Positions 7,194 through 13,601 of a stretch of DNA of 26,404 nt are shown piece by piece. This stretch comes from Chthonomonas sp. UBA1950 (GTDB lineage Bacteria > Armatimonadota > Fimbriimonadia > Fimbriimonadales > Fimbriimonadaceae). Location: contig DDEQ01000040.1 in assembly GCA_002336105.1 (NCBI GenBank), positions 4,439 to 30,842 of the forward strand, written 5' to 3'. Position 1 is the first letter of the stretch, and each line of letters begins with the position of its first letter. Both the position numbers and the translations under genes were made by a program. The notes beneath the pieces are model-generated. The model worked only from the letters and a program-made list of their open reading frames with translations. It searched no databases and was not told the DNA's origin.

Positions 7194-8753
7194 ATGCGCT
7201 GGTATTCCTTTTTGTCAGCAATCATGTTGTGCTCGGTTGCGCTTGCCGATAAGCCGATCACGATAACGCTTGTCCACACGAACGACCTACACGCACACAT
7301 CGAGCCTGTAAGAATCTCCAAAAAAGCTTATGGTGGTTATGCCAGGCAAGCAACGATCATTAAGCAGATTCGCGCAACTGAGAAAAATGTGCTCTTGCTC
7401 AATGCCGGTGACTCATTCCAAGGAACGTTGTTCTTCAATGTATATGAAGGTCTCGCTGATGCTGCATGCTTGAACGAAATGGGATATCAGGCAGGTACAT
7501 TGGGGAACCATGAGTTCGATCGTGGACCGTCTGTTCTTAGCAATTACTACCAGTCGGTGAACTTTCCAATCGTTTCTTGCAACTTAGACGCCTCACAAGA
7601 GCCTCTCCTTTCGAGTTTTGTAAAACCAGCTACAATCATCCAAGTTGGCGGGGAAAAGTTTGGAATCGTCGGGGTAACGACTCCAGATACGGCCAACATA
7701 TCGAGTCCTGGTCCTTCTCTGAAGTTTAAAGATGTAGTTCCTTCTGTTCAAAAGACAGTAGATGACCTACGAAAGGAAGGAATCAACAAGATCATTCTTT
7801 TGAGCCATGTTGGTTTTGAAGAAGATTGCGGCTATGCCAAGCAACTAAAGGGCATTTCGTTAATTGTCGGTGGGCACAGTCACACCCCGCTTGGAACACC
7901 TGATTTGCCTGGCTGGCCAAAGGCTACAGCTCAATATCCGACCTATGTGAAAGATGCAGAAGGCACCGATGTAGCAGTCGTTCAGGCATGGGAGTGGGGC
8001 AAAGTGATCGGTCACCTTAACGTCAGTTTTGATGCTCAAGGCAAAGTAAAGAAGATATTCAATGCGAAGCCCATCGTTGTTGATGAGTCTGTGCCAGAAG
8101 ACAGTGTTATCAAATCGATGGTGACTGCCTTCACAAAGCCGATTGAGAACCTGAAGAATCAAGTCGTCGGTGAAACCTTATCTCCTCTAACAAACAAACC
8201 GGAAGGTTCTGGTGAGATGTTGATGGCCGATGTCATTTCCGACGGAATGCTGGCTGCGACAGCGAAGTATGGAACAGTCGTCGCTTTTGTCAATTCAGGC
8301 GGCGTTCGGGGAAGTTTCGAACCTGGCGTCATCACCTACGGCAACGCTATTTCCGTGCAACCTTTTAGCAACACACTAGTTGCCCTTGATCTCACCGGTG
8401 AAGAGATCATCAAGTCGCTTGAGCAAGGCGCTTCAGGAACGGCAGGACCTACAGGCGGCTTTTTGAATCCCTCAAAAGGGTTTAGCTATTCGGTAGATTA
8501 TTCAAAACCAGTAGGTTCGCGTGTTTCTGCAGTTACGTTGAACGGCGAAGCTATCAGCAAAGATAAGACCTATACCGTCGCGTTACTGAGCTTCACGGCG
8601 GGTGGCGGTGACTTTCATGACGTCATTAAGAACGCGAAAGGTAAGCGTGTTGATTCTGGATTGATCGACCTGGATGCCTTTATTGAATACTTAAAGGCTC
8701 ATAAGTCGATCAATCAGACCGTTGAGGGGCGCGTTAAGGCTTCGCGCCAGTAG
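7194..8753 (+). CDS. Exported 5'-nucleotidase / 2',3'-cyclic phosphodiesterase, UshA family
   Basis: This 519-residue enzyme hydrolyses nucleotides to nucleosides and phosphate outside the cytoplasm. A signal peptide (about 1-18, ...CSVALA) leads into the metallophosphatase domain. Metal-binding motifs are all present: TNDLHAH (29-35), GDSFQG (72-77), GNHEFDRG (104-111), LSHVG (203-207) and GGHSHT (226-231). The C-terminal nucleotide-binding domain has NSGGVRG (367-373) and TAGGGDFHDV (468-477). Length and order are normal for the family (UshA/YfkN type). The ATG at 7194 has a perfect palindrome directly in front rather than a Shine-Dalgarno. Its last 20 bases overlap the end of the convergent cytochrome gene. 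Location next to a second phosphatase suggests phosphorus scavenging. The exact substrate cannot be read from sequence. Confidence 0.93.
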   Translation: MRWYSFLSAIMLCSVALADKPITITLVHTNDLHAHIEPVRISKKAYGGYARQATIIKQIRATEKNVLLLNAGDSFQGTLFFNVYEGLADAACLNEMGYQAGTLGNHEFDRGPSVLSNYYQSVNFPIVSCNLDASQEPLLSSFVKPATIIQVGGEKFGIVGVTTPDTANISSPGPSLKFKDVVPSVQKTVDDLRKEGINKIILLSHVGFEEDCGYAKQLKGISLIVGGHSHTPLGTPDLPGWPKATAQYPTYVKDAEGTDVAVVQAWEWGKVIGHLNVSFDAQGKVKKIFNAKPIVVDESVPEDSVIKSMVTAFTKPIENLKNQVVGETLSPLTNKPEGSGEMLMADVISDGMLAATAKYGTVVAFVNSGGVRGSFEPGVITYGNAISVQPFSNTLVALDLTGEEIIKSLEQGASGTAGPTGGFLNPSKGFSYSVDYSKPVGSRVSAVTLNGEAISKDKTYTVALLSFTAGGGDFHDVIKNAKGKRVDSGLIDLDAFIEYLKAHKSINQTVEGRVKASRQ

Positions 8754-9060
8754 AAATCCATTTCTCAATGAGTGCTATTTCATCACTTTTGAGCGATGGC
8801 TTATTGAGGGGCATCTTGAGGTATCCAGGTGCCCCTTTCAACACAAGTAGAAGGGAACTGTCCCCAGGCTTCTTGAGGTTAACGATAGCCCCTGTATCTC
8901 CTCCTTTCATAATCGTTTTATAGCTCGAAAGGTTGATGCCATCAACTGCATTCTTCGCGCCGTGGCAGCTCACACATGCCTTATTGAGAATAGGCGCTAT
9001 GTGAGCATAACGAACGGCTTTGTTTGCCTGGAAGGCAAGGGTCAAGCTGACCAGAATCAC
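8734..9060 (-). CDS. Mini cytochrome c, planctomycete-type (PSCyt1-like) single-heme domain
   Basis: A 108-residue exported protein that consists of little more than one c-type heme domain. It has a short hydrophobic start (MILVSLTLAFQA), then 'IAPILNKACVSCHG' with the heme motif Cys29-x-x-Cys32-His33, and a 'LKMPLNKPSL' stretch whose Met83 is the likely sixth ligand. It ends with 'EIALIEKWISTGAKP', the classic end of the PSCyt1 family. Relatives usually sit at the N-terminus of large planctomycete-type proteins; here the domain stands alone. The start is GTG 9060, which overlaps the phosphatase stop as GTGA, so it is translationally coupled to that gene. The 3' end runs 20 bases into the convergent nucleotidase gene. 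Electron transfer in the periplasm is likely; the partner is unknown. Confidence 0.88.
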   Translation of the reverse strand: MILVSLTLAFQANKAVRYAHIAPILNKACVSCHGAKNAVDGINLSSYKTIMKGGDTGAIVNLKKPGDSSLLLVLKGAPGYLKMPLNKPSLKSDEIALIEKWISTGAKP

Positions 9061-9887
9061 TTTCTTTCCTTAGCTCTTGAGTTGATTGTAAATGACTCAA
9101 GAGCTTTTCCATCTAGTCCGATCACTCGACCAAGGATACGTTTACCAGCAACATCAAAAATCACAAAATGGTTGGCTTTTACCCAGAAGTCGCCTTCGAT
9201 AGCACCTTTCTTAGGGTCCTGGTCGTAAAGAGGAGCACCGCCTCCACCGGAAACGATGTAAGTGACGTCATTACGAACGGTGCGGTAATAGTTGTGATCG
9301 TGACCGGTTAAGACTGCATCAACCCCGTACTTCTCAAATACCGGGCAAAGAGTCGCTCGGACTTGCAGGTCTGAAGCGTGTGCACCGATTGAGTAAGGCG
9401 GCACGTGAAAACTCACGATAATGTGATCGAATTTCCCTTTCACTGACTCGAGGTCAGAAATGAGCCACTGATATTGGGGGCTAGACACTGAATATTCTGT
9501 GTATTCGTCGATGGCGAGCGTAACGAAGTGGCATCGTTCCTTGTTGAACGAATACCAAAGCTTGTTGCCACTGTTGGTTTTGAACGTGATTCGATCCTCG
9601 TAACCCGTTCCTCCAACATCGTGATTACCTCTTGCAGGATAAATCTGTGTAACCTGCTTGAGTGGCGCTACGATTTCGTCGTAAGTCTTCCAAAGCTCAT
9701 CTTGCTTTCCTCTGGCAACAAGATCGCCAGATTGAATAACGAATGCTGGATGAGCTTCCATTATGCCTGCAACTACTTTTCTATGAGTCTCATGACCGTT
9801 ACGACAGTCGCCATAAAGCGCAAATCGAAAGTCTTTCGCGACAAAGTTAGGTTGTAGTGAGAGAAAAACGAACGTGATGCCTAGCAT
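9057..9887 (-). CDS. Exported calcineurin-like metallophosphoesterase (purple acid phosphatase-like)
   Basis: This 276-residue phosphoesterase has the full metal-site motif set: GDCR (26-29), QSGDLV (52-57), ARGNHD (85-90), VSFHVPPYS with His161, and LTGHDHNYYR (193-202). Spacing and the 'YIVSGGGGAPLY' stretch resemble purple-acid-phosphatase-like members. The first 17 residues form a short signal peptide (LGITFVFLSLQPNFVA). The ATG at 9885-9887 is the only possible start before the first motif, yet it lies inside the eight-base loop of a perfect 11-pair hairpin, and no Shine-Dalgarno is seen. It overlaps the cytochrome gene downstream by four bases. A phosphomonoesterase or phosphodiesterase activity is expected; the natural substrate is unknown. 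Confidence 0.88.
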   Translation of the reverse strand: MLGITFVFLSLQPNFVAKDFRFALYGDCRNGHETHRKVVAGIMEAHPAFVIQSGDLVARGKQDELWKTYDEIVAPLKQVTQIYPARGNHDVGGTGYEDRITFKTNSGNKLWYSFNKERCHFVTLAIDEYTEYSVSSPQYQWLISDLESVKGKFDHIIVSFHVPPYSIGAHASDLQVRATLCPVFEKYGVDAVLTGHDHNYYRTVRNDVTYIVSGGGGAPLYDQDPKKGAIEGDFWVKANHFVIFDVAGKRILGRVIGLDGKALESFTINSRAKERK

Positions 9888-9900
9888 AAGGCATCACGTT
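9871..9900 (-). promoter_or_regulatory. Perfect 11-base-pair hairpin with a start codon in its loop and a T-run after it
   Basis: AACGTGATGCC (9871-9881) pairs perfectly with GGCATCACGTT (9890-9900) around an eight-base loop. On the minus strand the loop contains the ATG of the metallophosphoesterase, and the hairpin is followed by a CGTTTTT tract. It therefore looks both like an intrinsic terminator for the gene upstream (9945-10379) and like a structure that presents or hides the start codon of the phosphatase. Which role it plays cannot be told from sequence. Confidence 0.55.
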
Positions 9901-9944
9901 AGCACTTTAGCATGTGAAGCTTTGTTTAAGGATTTGCTTTTGGA

Positions 9945-10379
9945 TCAAAGCGCGGTTTCATCAGACGCTTTTTGAACACAGATTGTCTTGACAACCACCG
10001 TCTTTGAGTCCTTATTGAACGTCGTCGCACGGAACCGATTGTCGTCCAATGAAGTCACGCAAACTGTTGTCTGTTTCATTGGTGATCGATTCGATGCAAT
10101 TTCCGCCGTACCTGAGATGATTCCGTGATGGGTCATGAAGAACGCAACGGCTGCGATTCCAGCAATACCGAAAGCTAACCCGGCCGAGATGAGCCCGCTA
10201 CGATCAGTAAATCTTCGATGCTTGGAACTCGCGTTGGCTCGTTCTAGCATTTCAATGGCCTCGGCTGTTGATAGACCAAGGTTTGCTGCAACTGTGTCGA
10301 GGTCAACCCGATCAGGTAATCCCTGTTCCTTGCGATATTGACGAACCAACTGTTCTGCGTCACTCCAGCTAATCTTCAT
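9945..10379 (-). CDS. Small single-span membrane protein of unknown function
   Basis: I do not recognise this 144-residue protein. The N-terminal 50 residues are charged and helical ('SWSDAEQLVRQYRKEQGL', then 'LDTVAANLGLSTAEAIEML'), resembling a small helix-turn-helix or a dimerising helical pair. A single membrane span follows at about 62-82 (GLISAGLAFGIAGIAAVAFF). The C-terminal part (about 95-144) is short and probably outside the cytoplasm, with Cys107 and Cys134 that could pair. This layout, a cytoplasmic helical head, one span and a small outer tail, fits a sensor or anti-sigma-like regulator, but no partner gene is adjacent. It is divergent from queG with a 76-base gap that contains an AGTTC-GAACT inverted repeat (10420-10430). 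Confidence 0.6.
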   Translation of the reverse strand: MKISWSDAEQLVRQYRKEQGLPDRVDLDTVAANLGLSTAEAIEMLERANASSKHRRFTDRSGLISAGLAFGIAGIAAVAFFMTHHGIISGTAEIASNRSPMKQTTVCVTSLDDNRFRATTFNKDSKTVVVKTICVQKASDETAL

Positions 10380-10400
10380 CGTAGTTGCTCTATAGTTAAA

Positions 10401-10434
10401 CGGGGAGTATGTTCTTCAAAGTTCCGAACTCCCG
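10401..10434. promoter_or_regulatory. Inverted repeats in the divergent promoter region before queG
   Basis: CGGGGAGT (10401-10408) faces ACTCCCG (10428-10434), and an inner palindrome AGTTC-C-GAACT spans 10420-10430. They lie between the divergent membrane-protein gene and queG, a place where an operator would be useful. No regulator can be named. Confidence 0.3.
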
Positions 10435-10455
10435 TCTATTTGAGAATATTTACGA

Positions 10456-11418
10456 ATGAACCTCCTTGCCGTTACGGAATCAATAGAATTAAAGGCGATC
10501 GCAAAGTCATTCGGCTTCGAATTAGTAGGAATTACTGACATCGAAGAACCAGTCGGATTTGAACACTATCAGAAATGGCTTAATCAGGGATTTCATTCCG
10601 GTATGTCTTACATGCAAGAACACCAAGAGATCCGAAAGAACCCCAAATTGCTTCTCGAAGACGCAGAATCTGTGCTGGTTGTAGGGTTGAACTACTACCA
10701 AACAAACGAAACGAAGAAATCTGACGCGCGAATCGCGCGCTACGCGCTTGGACGTGACTATCACAAAGTCCTCAAAACCAAGCTACGCCAAGTCGGACGT
10801 CAAATTGAGGAACGGTGGCCAGGGACCGAGTGGAGAGCTTGTGTGGATTCAGCTCCTATTTTCGAGAGGGAATTTGCCCATCGTGCCGGGCTAGGCTGGT
10901 TTGGCAAGAACACGATGCTTATCAATAGCCATCGTGGAAGTTGGTTCCTGCTTGGCTGTCTGTTGATAACAAAACATTTTGAACCGGACCAGAGAGCTAA
11001 TGGTCAGTGCGGAAACTGCAGGCTATGCATTAACCATTGCCCCACTGGTGCCATTGTGTTCGAGAACGGGCGCTGGCAAGTCAACGCTAACGATTGCTTG
11101 AGCTACCTGACCATCGAACACAGAGGGCCGTTCGATGCAGAACAGGAGAGCAAAGTAGCCGACTGGACGTTCGGTTGCGATATATGCCAAGAGGTTTGTC
11201 CATTCAATCAGCCAAGGAAATCTCAACCTCTTCGTGCGAATATTTCGAGCGAACAGGAGTTTAGCCGCCGCTTGCCGATGCTTAGCAACGAACAGATCGT
11301 AGGGCTGACGATAGACGAATGGGATAAGATGACAACCGGTTCAGCGGTGCGCCGAGCCGGTTTTGAAGGGCTACGACGCAACGCTCAAGCTAATCTCAAG
11401 AACCGATCGAAACTTTGA
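10456..11418 (+). CDS. queG: Epoxyqueuosine reductase
   Basis: QueG carries out the last step of queuosine synthesis, reducing epoxyqueuosine in tRNA with a cobalamin cofactor and two 4Fe-4S clusters. The 320-residue protein shows 'SVLVVGLNYYQ' near residue 72, the cobalamin-domain motif 'CVDSAPIFEREFAHRAGLGWFGKNT' from 129 (shown here in parts: Asp131 is the likely catalytic acid), and two ferredoxin-type clusters: Cys185, 188, 191, 195 (CGNCRLCINHCP) and Cys214, 241, 244, 248 (CDICQEVCPFNQ). It lacks the C-terminal HEAT-repeat extension of longer versions. The start is ATG 10456 with a weak GAGAA upstream. Its end overlaps the convergent lysine-dehydrogenase-like gene by 23 bases. No other queuosine gene is in the window. 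Confidence 0.95.
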   Translation: MNLLAVTESIELKAIAKSFGFELVGITDIEEPVGFEHYQKWLNQGFHSGMSYMQEHQEIRKNPKLLLEDAESVLVVGLNYYQTNETKKSDARIARYALGRDYHKVLKTKLRQVGRQIEERWPGTEWRACVDSAPIFEREFAHRAGLGWFGKNTMLINSHRGSWFLLGCLLITKHFEPDQRANGQCGNCRLCINHCPTGAIVFENGRWQVNANDCLSYLTIEHRGPFDAEQESKVADWTFGCDICQEVCPFNQPRKSQPLRANISSEQEFSRRLPMLSNEQIVGLTIDEWDKMTTGSAVRRAGFEGLRRNAQANLKNRSKL

Positions 11419-12568
11419 CAGGAATACCCCGCCGAGCTAGCTCATCCATGACGCGCTTTCCGGGAACAGCTTCTTCGTAGCGTACACAACCAGTTCTGAC
11501 TCTTCCTTGTGCCACTTCGATGGCCATGATCGCAGTAGAGAACCCTGTCATTCGCTCCATAGCCGTAAAACCGGTTGCTGGATCTCGTTTATCCATGACG
11601 TCTACCTGAAGACGGATCGATTTACCGGCTTTAACGCCGGTTCCTACGGCGTGAACAACAGCAAGATCAGGATCCGTTGGATCGAATAAGTAGTCGCCCA
11701 TCAAACGATAGAACAACTGGATTGGCGTGACTTTCTCATCGCCAAGATTTAGTTGCTTATCATTCCAGAAACCAGCGGCTTGAAATGCCTGCATGATCTG
11801 ACAATGTCCAGGGTATCGAAGCGTCTTGTATTCGTAGTGCCTGACTTTGTCTTTAAACGTGTACGGTGCTGTGCTTGTCCCGCTGGAAGTTGTGAAAGCT
11901 TCCATCATTCCAAGCTCAGGTACGTCGAGGTTTTCGAGCTCCCGAAGAGTTTCAAGCCGGACCACTTCATGGTCTCGAATGGCAATAGCTTCGTCGACAT
12001 ACTCTCCCACAAGCCCTTCCACGCTAAATCGAAGGGTGTAATTGAGGGGAGGTCTTGGATTTTGGGGTAGTCCGCCACAGTACAGCTTAATATGCTCGGC
12101 CTCGTCCATTTCGCCGATCATCCATGCACCGATGCTATTGACAAGTCCCGGAGCTAACCCTGTATCTGGGACTAGGGTGATTCCTTTTGCCTTAAACTCA
12201 GAGTCAAGGTTGAGCATTTCCATCGTGACATCGGTGTCGTTTCCCATGTCCACGACGTTAGTCCCGGCTGCTAGGGCAGCGTGCTCAACGGTAGCGTGTA
12301 GGCGATACGGGACGCAGCTAAGAACCACGTCGCTGTCGTGAATTTGAATGGCAACAGATGCTTCGTCACCAGCGTCTACTTCAGACGCAAAACAGATCTC
12401 ATTTCCAACTAAGGAATTGACTCGTTCGGCAGAAGCGGAAGACCGTTTAAGGTCGGAGTCCACTAAAAGAACTCTTGAAGGATTTCCAAAGCGTGCGATA
12501 TCGTAGGCTGCCGCTGTCCCTTGCATTCCTGCACCAACGACGGCGTATGCCTTTTTGTCTGAACTCAC
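11396..12568 (-). CDS. Saccharopine dehydrogenase-family oxidoreductase, lysine 6-dehydrogenase-like
   Basis: This 390-residue protein belongs to the saccharopine-dehydrogenase family. An N-terminal Rossmann motif, VVGAGMQG (10-17), binds NAD(P). Later motifs, 'LVPDTGLAPGLVNSIGAWMI', 'CGGLPQNPRPPLNY', 'SVEGLVGEY' and 'EAFTTSSGTSTAPYTF', follow those I remember in Geobacillus L-lysine 6-dehydrogenase closely, so oxidation of the lysine epsilon-amine (or of a similar amino acid) is the best guess. The start is GTG 12568: an in-frame TAG lies just upstream and no other start precedes the Rossmann motif. The Shine-Dalgarno is weak (a GGG run abutting the GTG). It stands alone; no lysine pathway gene is beside it, so the substrate remains inferred. 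Confidence 0.85.
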   Translation of the reverse strand: MSSDKKAYAVVGAGMQGTAAAYDIARFGNPSRVLLVDSDLKRSSASAERVNSLVGNEICFASEVDAGDEASVAIQIHDSDVVLSCVPYRLHATVEHAALAAGTNVVDMGNDTDVTMEMLNLDSEFKAKGITLVPDTGLAPGLVNSIGAWMIGEMDEAEHIKLYCGGLPQNPRPPLNYTLRFSVEGLVGEYVDEAIAIRDHEVVRLETLRELENLDVPELGMMEAFTTSSGTSTAPYTFKDKVRHYEYKTLRYPGHCQIMQAFQAAGFWNDKQLNLGDEKVTPIQLFYRLMGDYLFDPTDPDLAVVHAVGTGVKAGKSIRLQVDVMDKRDPATGFTAMERMTGFSTAIMAIEVAQGRVRTGCVRYEEAVPGKRVMDELARRGIPVKVSIGS

Positions 12569-12754
12569 CCCTATATTTTGACGCGTAAAGAGGACGAATT
12601 GGCGTTAAGTGAACCTATAGACGGTCAAATCGAATACATGACTAAGTCTGGTTACTTGGTCTCAAAAATAGTGCGTTAAGCTCTTCATCTTCTATTCATT
12701 AAATAGCGCAATAGTGTTCTCGATCCCTAAAGGGAGACGATTTCGGAGGAATAG

Positions 12755-13540
12755 ATGAAGCTGAGACATATAGCTGTGATGGGTCTCTTGGTTGTTGCGA
12801 CTGCAGTTGCTCTCGCCCAAGATCAGGGCGGCCCGGGTGGACCAGGAGGTCCAGGCGGCCCAAGACAAGGTGGCTTTGGTGGACCTATGGGCATGATGCC
12901 TGGCGGTGGGTTGAACCCGTTCGTGCTTTTGCGACGAGCGGATGTAAAAGCTGACCTCAAGTTGACTGAAGAACAGTCAGACAAGATTACAGAAATTCTG
13001 CAATCTATGAGACCGGGTGGTCGTCGTGGTCCCGGTGGAGACGATGGCGGACCCGGCGGCGGTGGTCAAGGCGGCCCTCCTCCTGGTGGCGAAGGTGGCG
13101 GACCTGGTGGTCCTCCTCCAGACATGCAAGGCGGGCAAAACAGTGATCGAGCAAAGCAAATGGAAGCCGCAATGCAGAAGGTAAAGGACCAGATCAACAA
13201 GGTCTTAACTGCCGATCAGCAAAAGCGCCTGAAGGAAATCTCTATCCAATTAGCCGGAAATTCTGCTGTGAACGACAAAGACGTTCAGAAGGACATCGCG
13301 TTCACAGATGGTCAGAAAGCCAAGTTGTCGGATCTGATGAAGAAGCAGAATCAAGCGAATCGAGCGATCTTCGAAAAGATGCGGAACGGTGAACTTGAGC
13401 CGTCTGACTTACCGGCGATCATGAAGAAGAATCAGAAGGTCCTAAGTGAAGAAATCGAAAAAATCCTCACTATCGATCAGAAAGCGAAGCTGAAAGCTAT
13501 GGGTGGTCAAGCATTCAAAGCTTCCGATGAAGGCAACTAA
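12755..13540 (+). CDS. Exported Gly/Pro-rich protein with LTxxQ (Spy/CpxP-like) motifs
   Basis: The 261-residue product has a signal peptide (1-21, ending ALAQ) and two low-complexity tracts of Gly-Gly-Pro units (25-52 and 88-127). Between and after these are helical segments with Spy/CpxP-type motifs: LTEEQ (70-74), LTADQ (151-155), a variant FTDGQ (183-187) and LTIDQ (238-242). Spy and CpxP are periplasmic chaperones with LTxxQ repeats; a periplasmic helical role is likely here, although the exact function is unknown. GGAGGA (12745-12750) precedes the ATG and makes the start secure. It lies just upstream of the secretin gene, which also has Gly/Pro tracts, so the two may work together at the envelope. 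Confidence 0.75.
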   Translation: MKLRHIAVMGLLVVATAVALAQDQGGPGGPGGPGGPRQGGFGGPMGMMPGGGLNPFVLLRRADVKADLKLTEEQSDKITEILQSMRPGGRRGPGGDDGGPGGGGQGGPPPGGEGGGPGGPPPDMQGGQNSDRAKQMEAAMQKVKDQINKVLTADQQKRLKEISIQLAGNSAVNDKDVQKDIAFTDGQKAKLSDLMKKQNQANRAIFEKMRNGELEPSDLPAIMKKNQKVLSEEIEKILTIDQKAKLKAMGGQAFKASDEGN

Positions 13541-13551
13541 CCTACCTAGAT

Positions 13552-13576
13552 CCGGAGCGGCTAGTCGCTTCTCCGG
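13552..13576 (+). promoter_or_regulatory. Intercistronic stem-loop between the LTxxQ gene and the secretin gene
   Basis: CCGGAG (13552-13557) pairs with CTCCGG (13571-13576); a G-T and two G-C pairs can extend it inward across one mismatch. It lies in the 61-base gap after the LTxxQ stop. No T-run follows, so it is more likely an mRNA-stabilising or partial-termination element than a full terminator. Confidence 0.35.
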
Positions 13577-13601
13577 TTCACCCCATATAGGAATAATCTC
13601 A

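Noticed and set aside
10411..10424. GTTC-N6-GTTC resembling an alphaproteobacterial LexA box
   Set aside because: That box has a seven-base spacer, the neighbours are not SOS genes, and four-base repeats are common by chance.
12821..13140. Repeated GGNCCNGGNGG-like units
   Set aside because: They are codon-level repeats for Gly/Pro tracts inside an open frame, not a CRISPR array or a tandem mobile repeat.
13503..13601. Longer N-terminus of the secretin starting at 13503
   Set aside because: It overlaps the upstream gene and puts 33 polar residues in front of a clear signal peptide that has its own ribosome binding site.
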